Assembly (NCBI GenBank): GCA_001657395.1
Contig: LYSY01000003.1
Span: 496,001 to 560,000, forward strand
Direction: 5' to 3'
Source of the DNA: Rhodospirillales bacterium BBD 1991-14
GTDB taxonomy: Bacteria > Pseudomonadota > Alphaproteobacteria > Kiloniellales > Kiloniellaceae
Length of the DNA: 64,000 bases
The notes under the pieces are model-generated. The model was given only the letters and a program-made list of their open reading frames with translations, did not search any database and had not been told where the DNA came from. This document shows positions 10,460 through 18,204 of the stretch, piece by piece. The stretch's first letter is position 1. Every line of letters begins with the position of its first letter. Made by a program: the position numbers and the translations under genes.

Positions 10460-11395
10460 ATGACCGCCTGGCCGGATATTCCCTACGCACGCTGGAAAGA
10501 CACCGGCGCCAGCCTGCACATGTGGAGCCAGATCGTCGGCAAGTTCCGCCTGGCCCAGACCCCTTGGATCAACCATTCCTGGCAGGCGACCTTCTACGTG
10601 ACAGGCCGCGGCCTCGGCACCTCCCTGATCCCGGGAGACCCGGCGGGCTACGATATCGCTTTCGACTTCCTCGACCACCAGCTGACCGTCGATACCACCG
10701 ACGGCCGTCGCGAGGTCCTGGCGCTGGCGCCGATGTCGGTGGCGGACTTCCACAAGGGGTTCCTCGAAATGCTCGAGAAGCTCGGCGCCCCGACGGACAT
10801 CCACCACGCGCCCAACGAAGTGCCGGACCCCGTGCCCTTCCGCCAGCAGACCGATCCCGGCGCCTACGATCCGGCGGCGGCGCAGGACTTCTGGCGGGCG
10901 CTGCTGGCCATCGACGGCGTCTTCAAGCAGTTCCGCACCGGCTTCCTCGGCAAGGTGAGCCCGGTCCACTTCTTCTGGGGCAGCTTCGACCTCGCCGTCA
11001 CCCGCTTTTCCGGCCGCCCTGCCCCCCTGCACCCCGGCGGCTTTCCCGCCCTGCCCGACACGGTGACCCGGGAGGCCTATTCCCACGAGGTCAGCTCTGC
11101 CGGTTTCTGGCCGGGCGGCGGCGGCATCGAGGAACCGTCCTTCTATGCCTACGCCTATCCGGTGCCGGAGGGTTTCGGCGAGATGCCGGTCGGGCCCGCG
11201 GAGGCCTACTTCCACAAGGAGCTGGGGGAGTTCGTCCTGCCCTACGACGCCGTGCGCAAGGCCGCCGACCCGGAAGCCGCGCTGCTCGCCTTCCTGCAGA
11301 CGACCTACGAAGCCGCTGCGGAGCGCGCCGGCTGGGACCGCGCGGCCCTGGACTGCCCCTTGGGACAGCCGCGGATTCCGCGCGCCGTCGCCTGA
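10460..11395 (+). CDS. DUF5996 family protein
   Basis: A 311-residue soluble protein matching DUF5996, a family of unknown function. Conserved-looking stretches include SLHMWSQIVGKFRLAQTPWI near the start and SPVHFFWGSFDLAVTRFSGR in the middle. The last third is rich in aromatic residues and acids (FHKELGEFVLPYD). The ATG at 10460 is preferred over a GTG nine bases earlier because GGAG lies eight bases upstream of it. It converges on the pirin gene with a 4-bp gap. Confidence 0.8.
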   Translation: MTAWPDIPYARWKDTGASLHMWSQIVGKFRLAQTPWINHSWQATFYVTGRGLGTSLIPGDPAGYDIAFDFLDHQLTVDTTDGRREVLALAPMSVADFHKGFLEMLEKLGAPTDIHHAPNEVPDPVPFRQQTDPGAYDPAAAQDFWRALLAIDGVFKQFRTGFLGKVSPVHFFWGSFDLAVTRFSGRPAPLHPGGFPALPDTVTREAYSHEVSSAGFWPGGGGIEEPSFYAYAYPVPEGFGEMPVGPAEAYFHKELGEFVLPYDAVRKAADPEAALLAFLQTTYEAAAERAGWDRAALDCPLGQPRIPRAVA

Positions 11396-11399
11396 GGCC

Positions 11400-12128
11400 C
11401 TACCCCAGATCGAACAGCAGGACCTCGCAGTCGGAGCGGGCGGTCACGGCGCAGGCCGCCCCATCTCCTGACGCATTGTTTTCGAGATCCCGGCTCTCGA
11501 ACTGCAGCCCGTCGCCGGCGCTGAGCATCTCGCCGGCGATCTCGATGCGCCCGGAGACGACCTGCAGGAACCCTGCCCGCCCCGGCGCGAAGCTGTAGGT
11601 GGCTTCCCTGCCATCCTCCAGGCGCGCCCGCAGAAGGCTGGCGTCCTGGTGCAGTTGCACCCGCTCCGGCCCGCCGCCGGGCGCGGCGATGGCGGCAAAG
11701 CGGTTCTCCGACTGCGCTGGATCGAACGCGGTCTGCTCGTAGGACGGCGCGAGGTCGCGCCGCTGCGGCAGCACCCAGATCTGCAGGAAATGCACAGGCT
11801 CCTCCGCAGAGGCGTTCATTTCCGAGTGGGTGATGCCGCTGCCGGCGGACATGCGCTGGATCTCCCCCGCCTGGATGGTCGATCCGTTGCCGAGCGAGTC
11901 CCGGTGCGCCAGTGCGCCGGAAACCACGTAGGTCAGGATCTCCATGTGCTCATGGTCATGGCTCGGAAAACCGGCCCCCGGGATCACACGGTCTTCGTTC
12001 ATGACGCGCAGGCTGCGATGGCCCATGCGTCCGGGATCGTGAAAAGCGCCGAAAGAAAAGGTGTGACGGCTGTCCAGCCAGCCGGTCTGGGTACGGCCCC
12101 GTGAAGACCCCTCGTGCAAAAGCGCCAT
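11400..12128 (-). CDS. Pirin family protein (YhhW-like bicupin)
   Basis: A 242-residue pirin. The N-terminal cupin carries the metal-binding pattern FPSHDHEHMEILTYVVSG (about residues 54-71) and the family signature MSAGSGITHSE (about 93-103). Some pirins are quercetin 2,3-dioxygenases and others transcription cofactors, so the reaction is open. The start at 12128 has GGGAGA directly upstream. The second cupin is shorter and lacks obvious metal ligands, as is usual in YhhW-type proteins. Confidence 0.87.
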   Translation of the reverse strand: MALLHEGSSRGRTQTGWLDSRHTFSFGAFHDPGRMGHRSLRVMNEDRVIPGAGFPSHDHEHMEILTYVVSGALAHRDSLGNGSTIQAGEIQRMSAGSGITHSEMNASAEEPVHFLQIWVLPQRRDLAPSYEQTAFDPAQSENRFAAIAAPGGGPERVQLHQDASLLRARLEDGREATYSFAPGRAGFLQVVSGRIEIAGEMLSAGDGLQFESRDLENNASGDGAACAVTARSDCEVLLFDLG

Positions 12129-12286
12129 CGTTCTCCCACATCCCCGGTAAAGGCCCACGCTCGTGAGCAGACTGAAAGTCTAGCCTATCCGGCGTGCAAG
12201 GGCACTCGGCGCGAACCGGGGCCAAAGGACGGTTCGGCCGGGCGTGGCTTCGCTTTTCCGCGCCCGGCCCTTGACGGAACGGTCGA

Positions 12287-12919
12287 TCAGCTTCCCGGCG
12301 TGAAGGTCAGGGTGATGGTGTCGCCCTGTCGTTTCCAGCCGGAAACCTGGATCCGGCTGAAGCTGATGTCATCGTCCATGGTGCTGCAGAACATGTCGAT
12401 GTGAATGTCGCTGTCGTTGGCGCTTTCAGCGACGATCTGATGGGGAAAGTTGCCGCCCGGGATCGGGTTCGCGTAGTCATAGCTCCGCCGCAGCGGAACG
12501 CCCATCAGATCAACCGACTCATAGACACCGGGCCCATCGGTCGGGCCCAGGAGGTTTCCGCTGCGCGTGTAGAACCGCTCGGCGTCGACCTCGAGGTGAT
12601 TGATGCTGAAGGCCTCGAACCCGGTCTCCGGCACGCCCGGCAGTTCCGTCAGAAACAGGATGCTGGTGACCACGAAGTGGCCCTCCGTGCCGTCGCTGTC
12701 GATCTCCAGATTAGGCGACGAGGTACCCACGCCGGCGCTGTCGCAAAGCCCCGCGGTGGTGTCGACCACCTTGAAGGGCACGAGTATGGCATCGAGCTTG
12801 GCGTTGAGGTTCTGCAACTGGTTGAGGACCTGGCCCGCTTGCGCGGCCGCCTCATCAGGCGCCAAGGACTGCAGCGCCAGCAAGCCGGCGGCCAGCACCG
12901 GCAAGGTTCTTTTGAACAC
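12287..12919 (-). CDS. Secreted protein of unknown function
   Basis: A 210-residue protein with a Sec signal peptide (MFKRTLPVLAAGLLALQSLA, likely cleaved near residue 27 after AAA), then a short helical region (VLNQLQNLNAKLDAIL) and a probably beta-rich body. The C-terminus (ITLTFTPGS) resembles a terminal beta strand. I do not recognise the family. It stands alone between the pirin and LysR genes on the same strand. Confidence 0.6.
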   Translation of the reverse strand: MFKRTLPVLAAGLLALQSLAPDEAAAQAGQVLNQLQNLNAKLDAILVPFKVVDTTAGLCDSAGVGTSSPNLEIDSDGTEGHFVVTSILFLTELPGVPETGFEAFSINHLEVDAERFYTRSGNLLGPTDGPGVYESVDLMGVPLRRSYDYANPIPGGNFPHQIVAESANDSDIHIDMFCSTMDDDISFSRIQVSGWKRQGDTITLTFTPGS

Positions 12920-13093
12920 ACTCTCTCTCCCACGGAAATGCGGCTGTCTTCACGCGGCCGCGCCTAGACTTGCCCGGCCTGAGCCGGCGCGCTGTGACGG
13001 AAGCCACAGGGCCGCAACCGGGACGCTGCAATTCGGCGGTAGAGGCAAGGCCCGCCCACCCCAAAGGTGGGGCGCCGGTGCCGGGCAAAGCGA

Positions 13094-14008
13094 TCAGGCG
13101 GCGCGGACACCAGGGATCGCCGAGACGGCCTCGGCCATGTGATCGAGGAAAGCGGCAAGGCGCCGGCGCTGGCGGCGCGCCGGCAGGTAGGCCGCATGGA
13201 TGGTGAGGGCCGGCGCCCGCCAGCCGGGCAGAACGTCGACCAACGCACCTGTTTCAAGGTCCCGCTCGACGAACCAGCGCGGCAGGACCGCGTAGCCGAT
13301 GCCGAGCAGTGCCGCCTTGTGGACGGCGAAGATGTTGTTGGTCGCCAATGCAACCTGGGCCGTTACGGTCGCGTGGCGCCCCCTGGCCGCCGACAGGGGA
13401 ATCGTGCCGGCCTCGAAGGGTTCGAGCGCGGCACAGGGCAACGCAGCCAGATCGCCGGGCCCTGCAATCCTCTTGCCGCCAATAAGATCCGGCGCCGCCA
13501 CGATCATGCGCTCGACGCTGCCGAGGGAGCGCACCACCAGGGTCTCGTCGGGAACGGGGCCGATCTTGATCCAGAGGTCGCAGCCGATTTCGGCGAAGCG
13601 GATGGCCGCGTCCTCCAGCAGCCAGGCGATGCCGACGGCGGGGTGCGCCTGCTGGAAGCGTAAGGCGGCGTCGGCCAGGTAAAGCTGGCCGAGGGCGACC
13701 GGGGCGACCACCTTCAGGCTGCCGCGCAGCCCCCCGGCCTGCTCGGCGAAACGGTCCACCAGGGCATCCCAGGCGGCGATCAGGGCCCGCGCTTCGGCGA
13801 GGCAGTCCTGCCCCGCCGGGGTCAGGGCGAGCGTGTGGGTGGTCCGCCGGATCAGGTCCGTCCCCAACCGCTCCTCCAGTTCCTTCAATTGACGGCTGGC
13901 GGAGGCCTGGGACATGCCCAGGTCCCGCGCCGCCGCGGAGATCGAGCCCCGCTCGGCAATGCGGGCAAAGGTCTCCAGCAGGGTCAGGCGGTCGAGGCTT
14001 TTGCTCAT
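13094..14008 (-). CDS. LysR-family transcriptional regulator
   Basis: A 304-residue LysR-type regulator with the N-terminal winged helix-turn-helix (GSISAAARDLGMSQASASRQ, about 21-40) and a periplasmic-binding-like effector domain (about 90-295). It is divergent from an aldo/keto reductase and a VOC protein, which it probably controls. The start codon overlaps a perfect palindrome, suggesting autorepression. The effector is unknown. Confidence 0.88.
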   Translation of the reverse strand: MSKSLDRLTLLETFARIAERGSISAAARDLGMSQASASRQLKELEERLGTDLIRRTTHTLALTPAGQDCLAEARALIAAWDALVDRFAEQAGGLRGSLKVVAPVALGQLYLADAALRFQQAHPAVGIAWLLEDAAIRFAEIGCDLWIKIGPVPDETLVVRSLGSVERMIVAAPDLIGGKRIAGPGDLAALPCAALEPFEAGTIPLSAARGRHATVTAQVALATNNIFAVHKAALLGIGYAVLPRWFVERDLETGALVDVLPGWRAPALTIHAAYLPARRQRRRLAAFLDHMAEAVSAIPGVRAA

Positions 14009-14021
14009 ACGTACTACGTAT
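14007..14021. promoter_or_regulatory. Perfect 15-bp palindrome at the LysR start
   Basis: ATACGTA-C-TACGTAT, seven perfect base pairs about one central base, overlapping the regulator's ATG (14006-14008). It lies about 100 bp upstream of the aldo/keto reductase. The position fits an operator shared by the divergent genes. LysR sites are more often T-N11-A boxes, so the binding protein is inferred. Confidence 0.45.
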
Positions 14022-14119
14022 AACTATCTCTCTTCTATGCCGTCTACCGCAAATACAGGGATCCAGCCATCTTCTCCTCCGTGAGCGCGGTTATCGCGCC
14101 AAAGAGAGGAGACAAAGCC

Positions 14120-14893
14120 ATGACAGAGATCGCCAAAACCTTCCGGGTCGGGGGCGAGATTGAGGTGAACCGCCTGGGCTACGGTGCCATGCGCCTGACC
14201 GGCCAGCCGGGCAACTTCGGCCCTTATGAAGACTGGGCGGGCGGTCTCGCCCTGCTGCGCCGCGCCGCGGAGCTGGGTGTCGATTTCTTCGACAGCGCTT
14301 GGGCCTACGGGCCCGAGACCGCCGACCGTATCGTCGGCGAAGCCCTGGAGGGCCGCGATGTCGTCATCGCCACCAAGGGCGGTGTCGACAAGCCGGCCCC
14401 GGGAACCATCGTAACAGACGGATCGCGCGAAACGCTGCTGCGCCAGATCGACAAGGCGCTGGTCAACCTGCGCCGCGACCGCATCGATCTCTTCCAGCTT
14501 CACCGCGTCGATCCGGAGACCCCCATCGAGGTGTCCGTCGCCGCCTTGGCGGAGGCGCGGGCCGAGGGGCGCATCCGCCACATCGGCCTGTCCAACGTCA
14601 CGCGGGAGCAGCTTGACCGGGCCCTCGCCGTCGCCCCCATCGCCAGCGTACAGAACCGCTTCAACATGGCCGAGACCGATGCGGAAGCCCTGGCCGACTA
14701 TACGGCGGAGAAGGGTATCGCCTTCATTCCTTACGGCCCGCTCGGCGCCAACCCGATGCAGCGGGGCGCAAAGCTGGCGCCGCGCGAGGCGCTGGCCTGG
14801 CTGCTGAAGCGCTCCCCCAACATCGTCGTGATCCCCGGCACCACGTCGATCCCGCACCTCGAAGAGAACCTGACGGCCTGGGACCTCGTCTGA
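14120..14893 (+). CDS. Aldo/keto reductase
   Basis: A 257-residue TIM-barrel NADPH oxidoreductase. The family signature FFDSAWAYGPETADRIVGEAL (positions about 59-79) supplies the catalytic Asp and Tyr, with the Lys in VIATKGG and the His in DLFQLHRVD. The C-terminal PNIVVIPGTTS matches the cofactor-binding signature. It is shorter than typical 310-residue members but looks complete. The ATG at 14120 follows a GAGAGGAG ribosome site. The VOC gene is 24 bp downstream, so the two likely form an operon that may detoxify reactive carbonyls. Confidence 0.88.
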   Translation: MTEIAKTFRVGGEIEVNRLGYGAMRLTGQPGNFGPYEDWAGGLALLRRAAELGVDFFDSAWAYGPETADRIVGEALEGRDVVIATKGGVDKPAPGTIVTDGSRETLLRQIDKALVNLRRDRIDLFQLHRVDPETPIEVSVAALAEARAEGRIRHIGLSNVTREQLDRALAVAPIASVQNRFNMAETDAEALADYTAEKGIAFIPYGPLGANPMQRGAKLAPREALAWLLKRSPNIVVIPGTTSIPHLEENLTAWDLV

Positions 14894-14917
14894 CCGGCCA
14901 ACCAAGGAGACACCGCC

Positions 14918-15418
14918 ATGACGACGCTTACCGACGCCAAGGCCGCCGCACAGGCGCAAGGCCCGCGGCCCGACCCGCTGGCGCAGATCCGCGCCGAGCA
15001 CGTGATGATCTCGACCGGCGACTATGCCGGCACGCTCGCCTGGTACCGCGACAAGCTCGGCTTCCAGGTCAAACACGAGTGGAGCGTGCCGGAGTTTCCC
15101 GGCGTTCACCTGGCTTACATCGAGTTGAACGGCTTCGTCATCGAGGTGGTCGGCACACCGAAGGCGTTTCAGGAGCGCAAGACGCCGCCGGACCTCGAAA
15201 CCGCCCTCAGCGACCGCGGCTTCGGGCACCTGGCCTTCCTCGCCGCCGACGTCGATGCCGTCGCCGAGGAACTGCGCCGCCGCGGCGTCACGGCAGTGCA
15301 GCCGCCGACCAGCTTTCCCGATGCCGGCCGCCGCGTGCTGTTCATCCGCGACAACAACGGCAACTTCATCGAGTTCGTCACGCCGCTTTCCTCACGCGAG
15401 GATGAAGGCGGGCGATAA
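14918..15418 (+). CDS. Glyoxalase/VOC-superfamily protein
   Basis: A 166-residue protein with one glyoxalase domain (about residues 25-160). The first half holds EHVMISTGDYAGTLAWYRDK and the second FGHLAFLAADVDAVAEELRRRG, with a terminal FIRDNNGNFIEFV that supplies the last metal ligand, Glu. The paired betaalphabeta units resemble lactoylglutathione lyases. AAGGAGA precedes the ATG. It is co-transcribed with the aldo/keto reductase. The substrate is not determinable. Confidence 0.85.
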   Translation: MTTLTDAKAAAQAQGPRPDPLAQIRAEHVMISTGDYAGTLAWYRDKLGFQVKHEWSVPEFPGVHLAYIELNGFVIEVVGTPKAFQERKTPPDLETALSDRGFGHLAFLAADVDAVAEELRRRGVTAVQPPTSFPDAGRRVLFIRDNNGNFIEFVTPLSSREDEGGR

Positions 15419-15436
15419 TCAAGGCGCTGCAGGCCG

Positions 15437-16522
15437 TCACCCCTGCGGTCCGGCAAGGAAGCTGACCACCGCCCTCAGGAAGGTGGCGCGTCCCCATGCG
15501 GCCCGGTCGAGATGCACGAAGTGGGTCGCCTGCGGGATCTGCACGACGGAGACACGCCCGGTTTCGCGGCTTGCCAAATGGGCTTGCAACAGCGCCACGT
15601 CTTCGGGCCGCGACCAGAAATCGCCTTCGGAACGGAGGATCAGCGCATCGGCGGCAATGAGCCGCGCATCCCAGAGCGTCGCCCCCGTCGCCAGCAGAAA
15701 GCTGTCCGCCATGGCGCCGGAGGGGGCGCGGAAGGACGGCGGGTCGCGCTCGGCGGCGGTGGGGTCGCTGGCCAGCGCCGCCTCCACGTAGGCTTCGGCA
15801 ACGGCCGGGTCGCGCCAGGCCGCCTTGTCCTCCAGCGGAATGGAGCGGTCCCAGCCCGGCAGCAGGCTGTCGGCGGTGTTGAGGCGGTAGTTCTGGAAGC
15901 GCGCGCGGTTGAAGCGGTCCGGGTTCTCCGGGTCGGCGAGGCGGGAGCCCTTGCCGATGCGCGGGTGCTCCGGCGTGTAGCCGTAGAGCGTGTTGTAGAA
16001 GACCAGCTTCGAGACCTTCCGCGGATGCAGGCTCGCATAGTGGCCGGCCCAATGCCCGCCGGTCGCCCAGCCGAGGATCGCCACCTGCTCGGCTCCGCTG
16101 CGGGTCAGCACCGCATCGACGGCAGCGGCGAGATCGCGCACGGCCTCGCCTGAGCGCACGAGGGGCTCGGCGACCGCGCGTGGCTGTGTCATTGCCGCCG
16201 GCCGTGTGGAGGCGCCGTAGCCGCGCAGGTCGACGATGTAGACCGCAAGGCCCGCCGCTGCGAGGTCCGCCGCAAGGCTGCCGCCGGGCACAGGAAGGTC
16301 GAAGGAGGGTACGCCCGGCACCCGCGCGCCATGAAGCAGGATCACCGGGTCGCCCCGGCGCTCCATCCCGGCGTCGACCACCTCGCGGATGCCGATCTCG
16401 ATGCCCGGTTCGGAAAGCGCGGTAAAGGACTGGCGCTGGATGTCGGCAAGGGCCGCCGGAACGGTGGCGGTGACGGCGGAGGCCAGAGCCACAGCCGCCG
16501 CGGCGAGAGTTGCCCGCATCAT
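15437..16522 (-). CDS. Secreted alpha/beta-hydrolase fold protein lacking the nucleophilic serine
   Basis: A 361-residue protein with a signal peptide (MMRATLAAAAVALASAVTA, cleavage near ALA) and an alpha/beta-hydrolase fold: oxyanion strand PVILLHGARVPG, then VYIVDLRGYGAST. The nucleophile elbow, normally G-x-S-x-G-G, reads G-W-A-T-G-G, putting Ala at residue 153. The acid region (ILRSEGDFW) and C-terminal histidine (ATHFVHLD) remain. Either the protein is non-catalytic or it uses another mechanism. The start at 16522 has AAAGGAAA upstream. It converges with the VOC gene. Confidence 0.8.
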   Translation of the reverse strand: MMRATLAAAAVALASAVTATVPAALADIQRQSFTALSEPGIEIGIREVVDAGMERRGDPVILLHGARVPGVPSFDLPVPGGSLAADLAAAGLAVYIVDLRGYGASTRPAAMTQPRAVAEPLVRSGEAVRDLAAAVDAVLTRSGAEQVAILGWATGGHWAGHYASLHPRKVSKLVFYNTLYGYTPEHPRIGKGSRLADPENPDRFNRARFQNYRLNTADSLLPGWDRSIPLEDKAAWRDPAVAEAYVEAALASDPTAAERDPPSFRAPSGAMADSFLLATGATLWDARLIAADALILRSEGDFWSRPEDVALLQAHLASRETGRVSVVQIPQATHFVHLDRAAWGRATFLRAVVSFLAGPQG

Positions 16523-16667
16523 GATCGGTTTCCTTTCCCTGTCGTTGACAGAGCCCATATAGGAAGACCGACCGATATCGGAGAAATACCGATTTCAGCA
16601 CATATGATAGAGAAAACAGATCACATCGGCGGCGCTCGATCACGCGCCATGGCTACCTCCAAGCGGC

Positions 16668-16979
16668 TTAGTTGCAGGCGCCCGGCGTGGAGGTCTGGGT
16701 CCTTTTGTCGTGGCAGCCCGATTCGCCATTTTCCGGGTTGGTCACCGTAACCTTATCGATCGTACCCTCGTGCACGACTTCCCAGTCGTCGGTCGACGGC
16801 AGTTTCTTGGCGGCGTTGCCGGCATCCGGACCCTTGAGGGTCGTCGCCCCCAGCGGCGGGCGCGGCTTCGTGTCGGGCTCATCGGCGGCGGCGAGCACCG
16901 GAACCATCAGGGAGGTCGCCAGGGCGCCGGCGACAGCGAGGCTCAGAAGGCGGTGTGTTCTGCTCGAGACTGTCATCAC
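16668..16979 (-). CDS. Small secreted protein of unknown function
   Basis: A 103-residue protein with a clear signal peptide (hydrophobic stretch LLSLAVAGALATSLMVPVLA, cleavage near AAADE) and a short mature part of about 70 residues. The mature part has two cysteines, one at ESGCH and one at the penultimate position (GACN), which could form a disulfide. I do not recognise it. A second ATG immediately follows the first. Confidence 0.6.
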   Translation of the reverse strand: MMTVSSRTHRLLSLAVAGALATSLMVPVLAAADEPDTKPRPPLGATTLKGPDAGNAAKKLPSTDDWEVVHEGTIDKVTVTNPENGESGCHDKRTQTSTPGACN

Positions 16980-17193
16980 TTCGGTTCCTCAAGAACAAGG
17001 GGAAGAGGTTATCTGCATCCGGTAAGTCGCCCCTCCCCGAAGGCCGGTTCGCCGCAGCCGGCTCAAAGCCATCGAAAACCGTCCGCATCCGGGTCGCTCT
17101 CCTTTCGCAACGGCGGAGCGCACCTATATGCAAGGTGCAGTCGATACCGAAGACCTATCGAACCCTGCAACGACGACATAAAAGGCGGATCGG

Positions 17194-18087
17194 ATGAACA
17201 GCCTCGACCACCCGACGCTGCGCCAGTTTCTCGCCGTCGCCGAGGCGGGCACCCTGCGCGCCGCCGCCCGGCGCCTGAACATGAGCCAGCCCCCTCTCAC
17301 CGCGCGGATCCGGCTGCTGGAAGACCGTCTCGGTGTGCAGCTTTTCGAGCGCAGCGTGAAGGGCATGCGCCTGACCGCGGCGGGGGCGGCCCTGGCGGAA
17401 GACGCCCGCGCGCTGCTGGGCGCGCTGGCGCGGGCCGAGGCGCGGGCGAAGGCCGCCGCCGGAGAAGCGCAGCCCCTGCGCATCGGCTTCGTCTCGGCCG
17501 CGCTCAGCGCTGCCGTTCCGGACCTCCTGCGCGGCCTTTCGGCGCGTAATGCGCCGACACCCCACCTGCAGGAGATGACAACGCCGCAGCAACTGGACGC
17601 CCTGGAGGCCGGCGCCCTCGACGTCGGCCTGCTGCATCCGCCGGCGCGCAGGCTGGACGGCTTCGAGAGCCGGCCGCTGGGCCGCGATCCCTTCTGGGCC
17701 GCCCTGCCCTCAGACCACCGCCTGGCACGGCGGCGCGCGCTGCGCTTCGCCGAGATCGCCGGGGAGCCCTTCATCCTTTTTCCCAAAGCCCAGGGCCCGG
17801 CGCTGCGCGAGACGATCGAGGCCCTGGCAAAAGACGCCGGTGCCACGCTGAGGGTCGTCGCAGAGGCGGCGCGGGCGCACAGCCAGCTCTCCCTCGTCGC
17901 CGGCGGCCTTGGCGTCGGCCTCGTCACCCGCGCGACCGCGGCGCAGATGACCATCCGCGGCGTCACCGTCGTGCCGCTGAAAGACACCGCCGAGCGGCTG
18001 TTCGTGGAACTGCACCTGCTGGCCGCACCGGACAAGATGGCGATGCTGACCAAGTTCACCGCACCTCGCCGCACAGGCGGAAGGTGA
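17194..18087 (+). CDS. LysR-family transcriptional regulator
   Basis: A 297-residue LysR-type regulator. The helix-turn-helix lies at about 17-42 (AGTLRAAARRLNMSQPPLTA), with a typical FERSVKGMRLTAAG linker, and the effector domain follows (ALPSDHRLARRRALRFAEIAG). It precedes the cyclooxygenase-like peroxidase by 117 bp on the same strand, so that gene is a plausible target. LysR proteins with this N-terminus often act on aromatic compound pathways; the ligand here is unknown. Confidence 0.87.
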   Translation: MNSLDHPTLRQFLAVAEAGTLRAAARRLNMSQPPLTARIRLLEDRLGVQLFERSVKGMRLTAAGAALAEDARALLGALARAEARAKAAAGEAQPLRIGFVSAALSAAVPDLLRGLSARNAPTPHLQEMTTPQQLDALEAGALDVGLLHPPARRLDGFESRPLGRDPFWAALPSDHRLARRRALRFAEIAGEPFILFPKAQGPALRETIEALAKDAGATLRVVAEAARAHSQLSLVAGGLGVGLVTRATAAQMTIRGVTVVPLKDTAERLFVELHLLAAPDKMAMLTKFTAPRRTGGR

Positions 18088-18204
18088 GTTTTCCCACATC
18101 TCGCCAGGATGGACCGGACTAATGCTCAACCTGGAGCGGCAGACGCAGCGGAGCACTGCCGCCACCGGTCCGTGGGGGACCGCTAACAAGGGGGAGCACA
18201 AACG

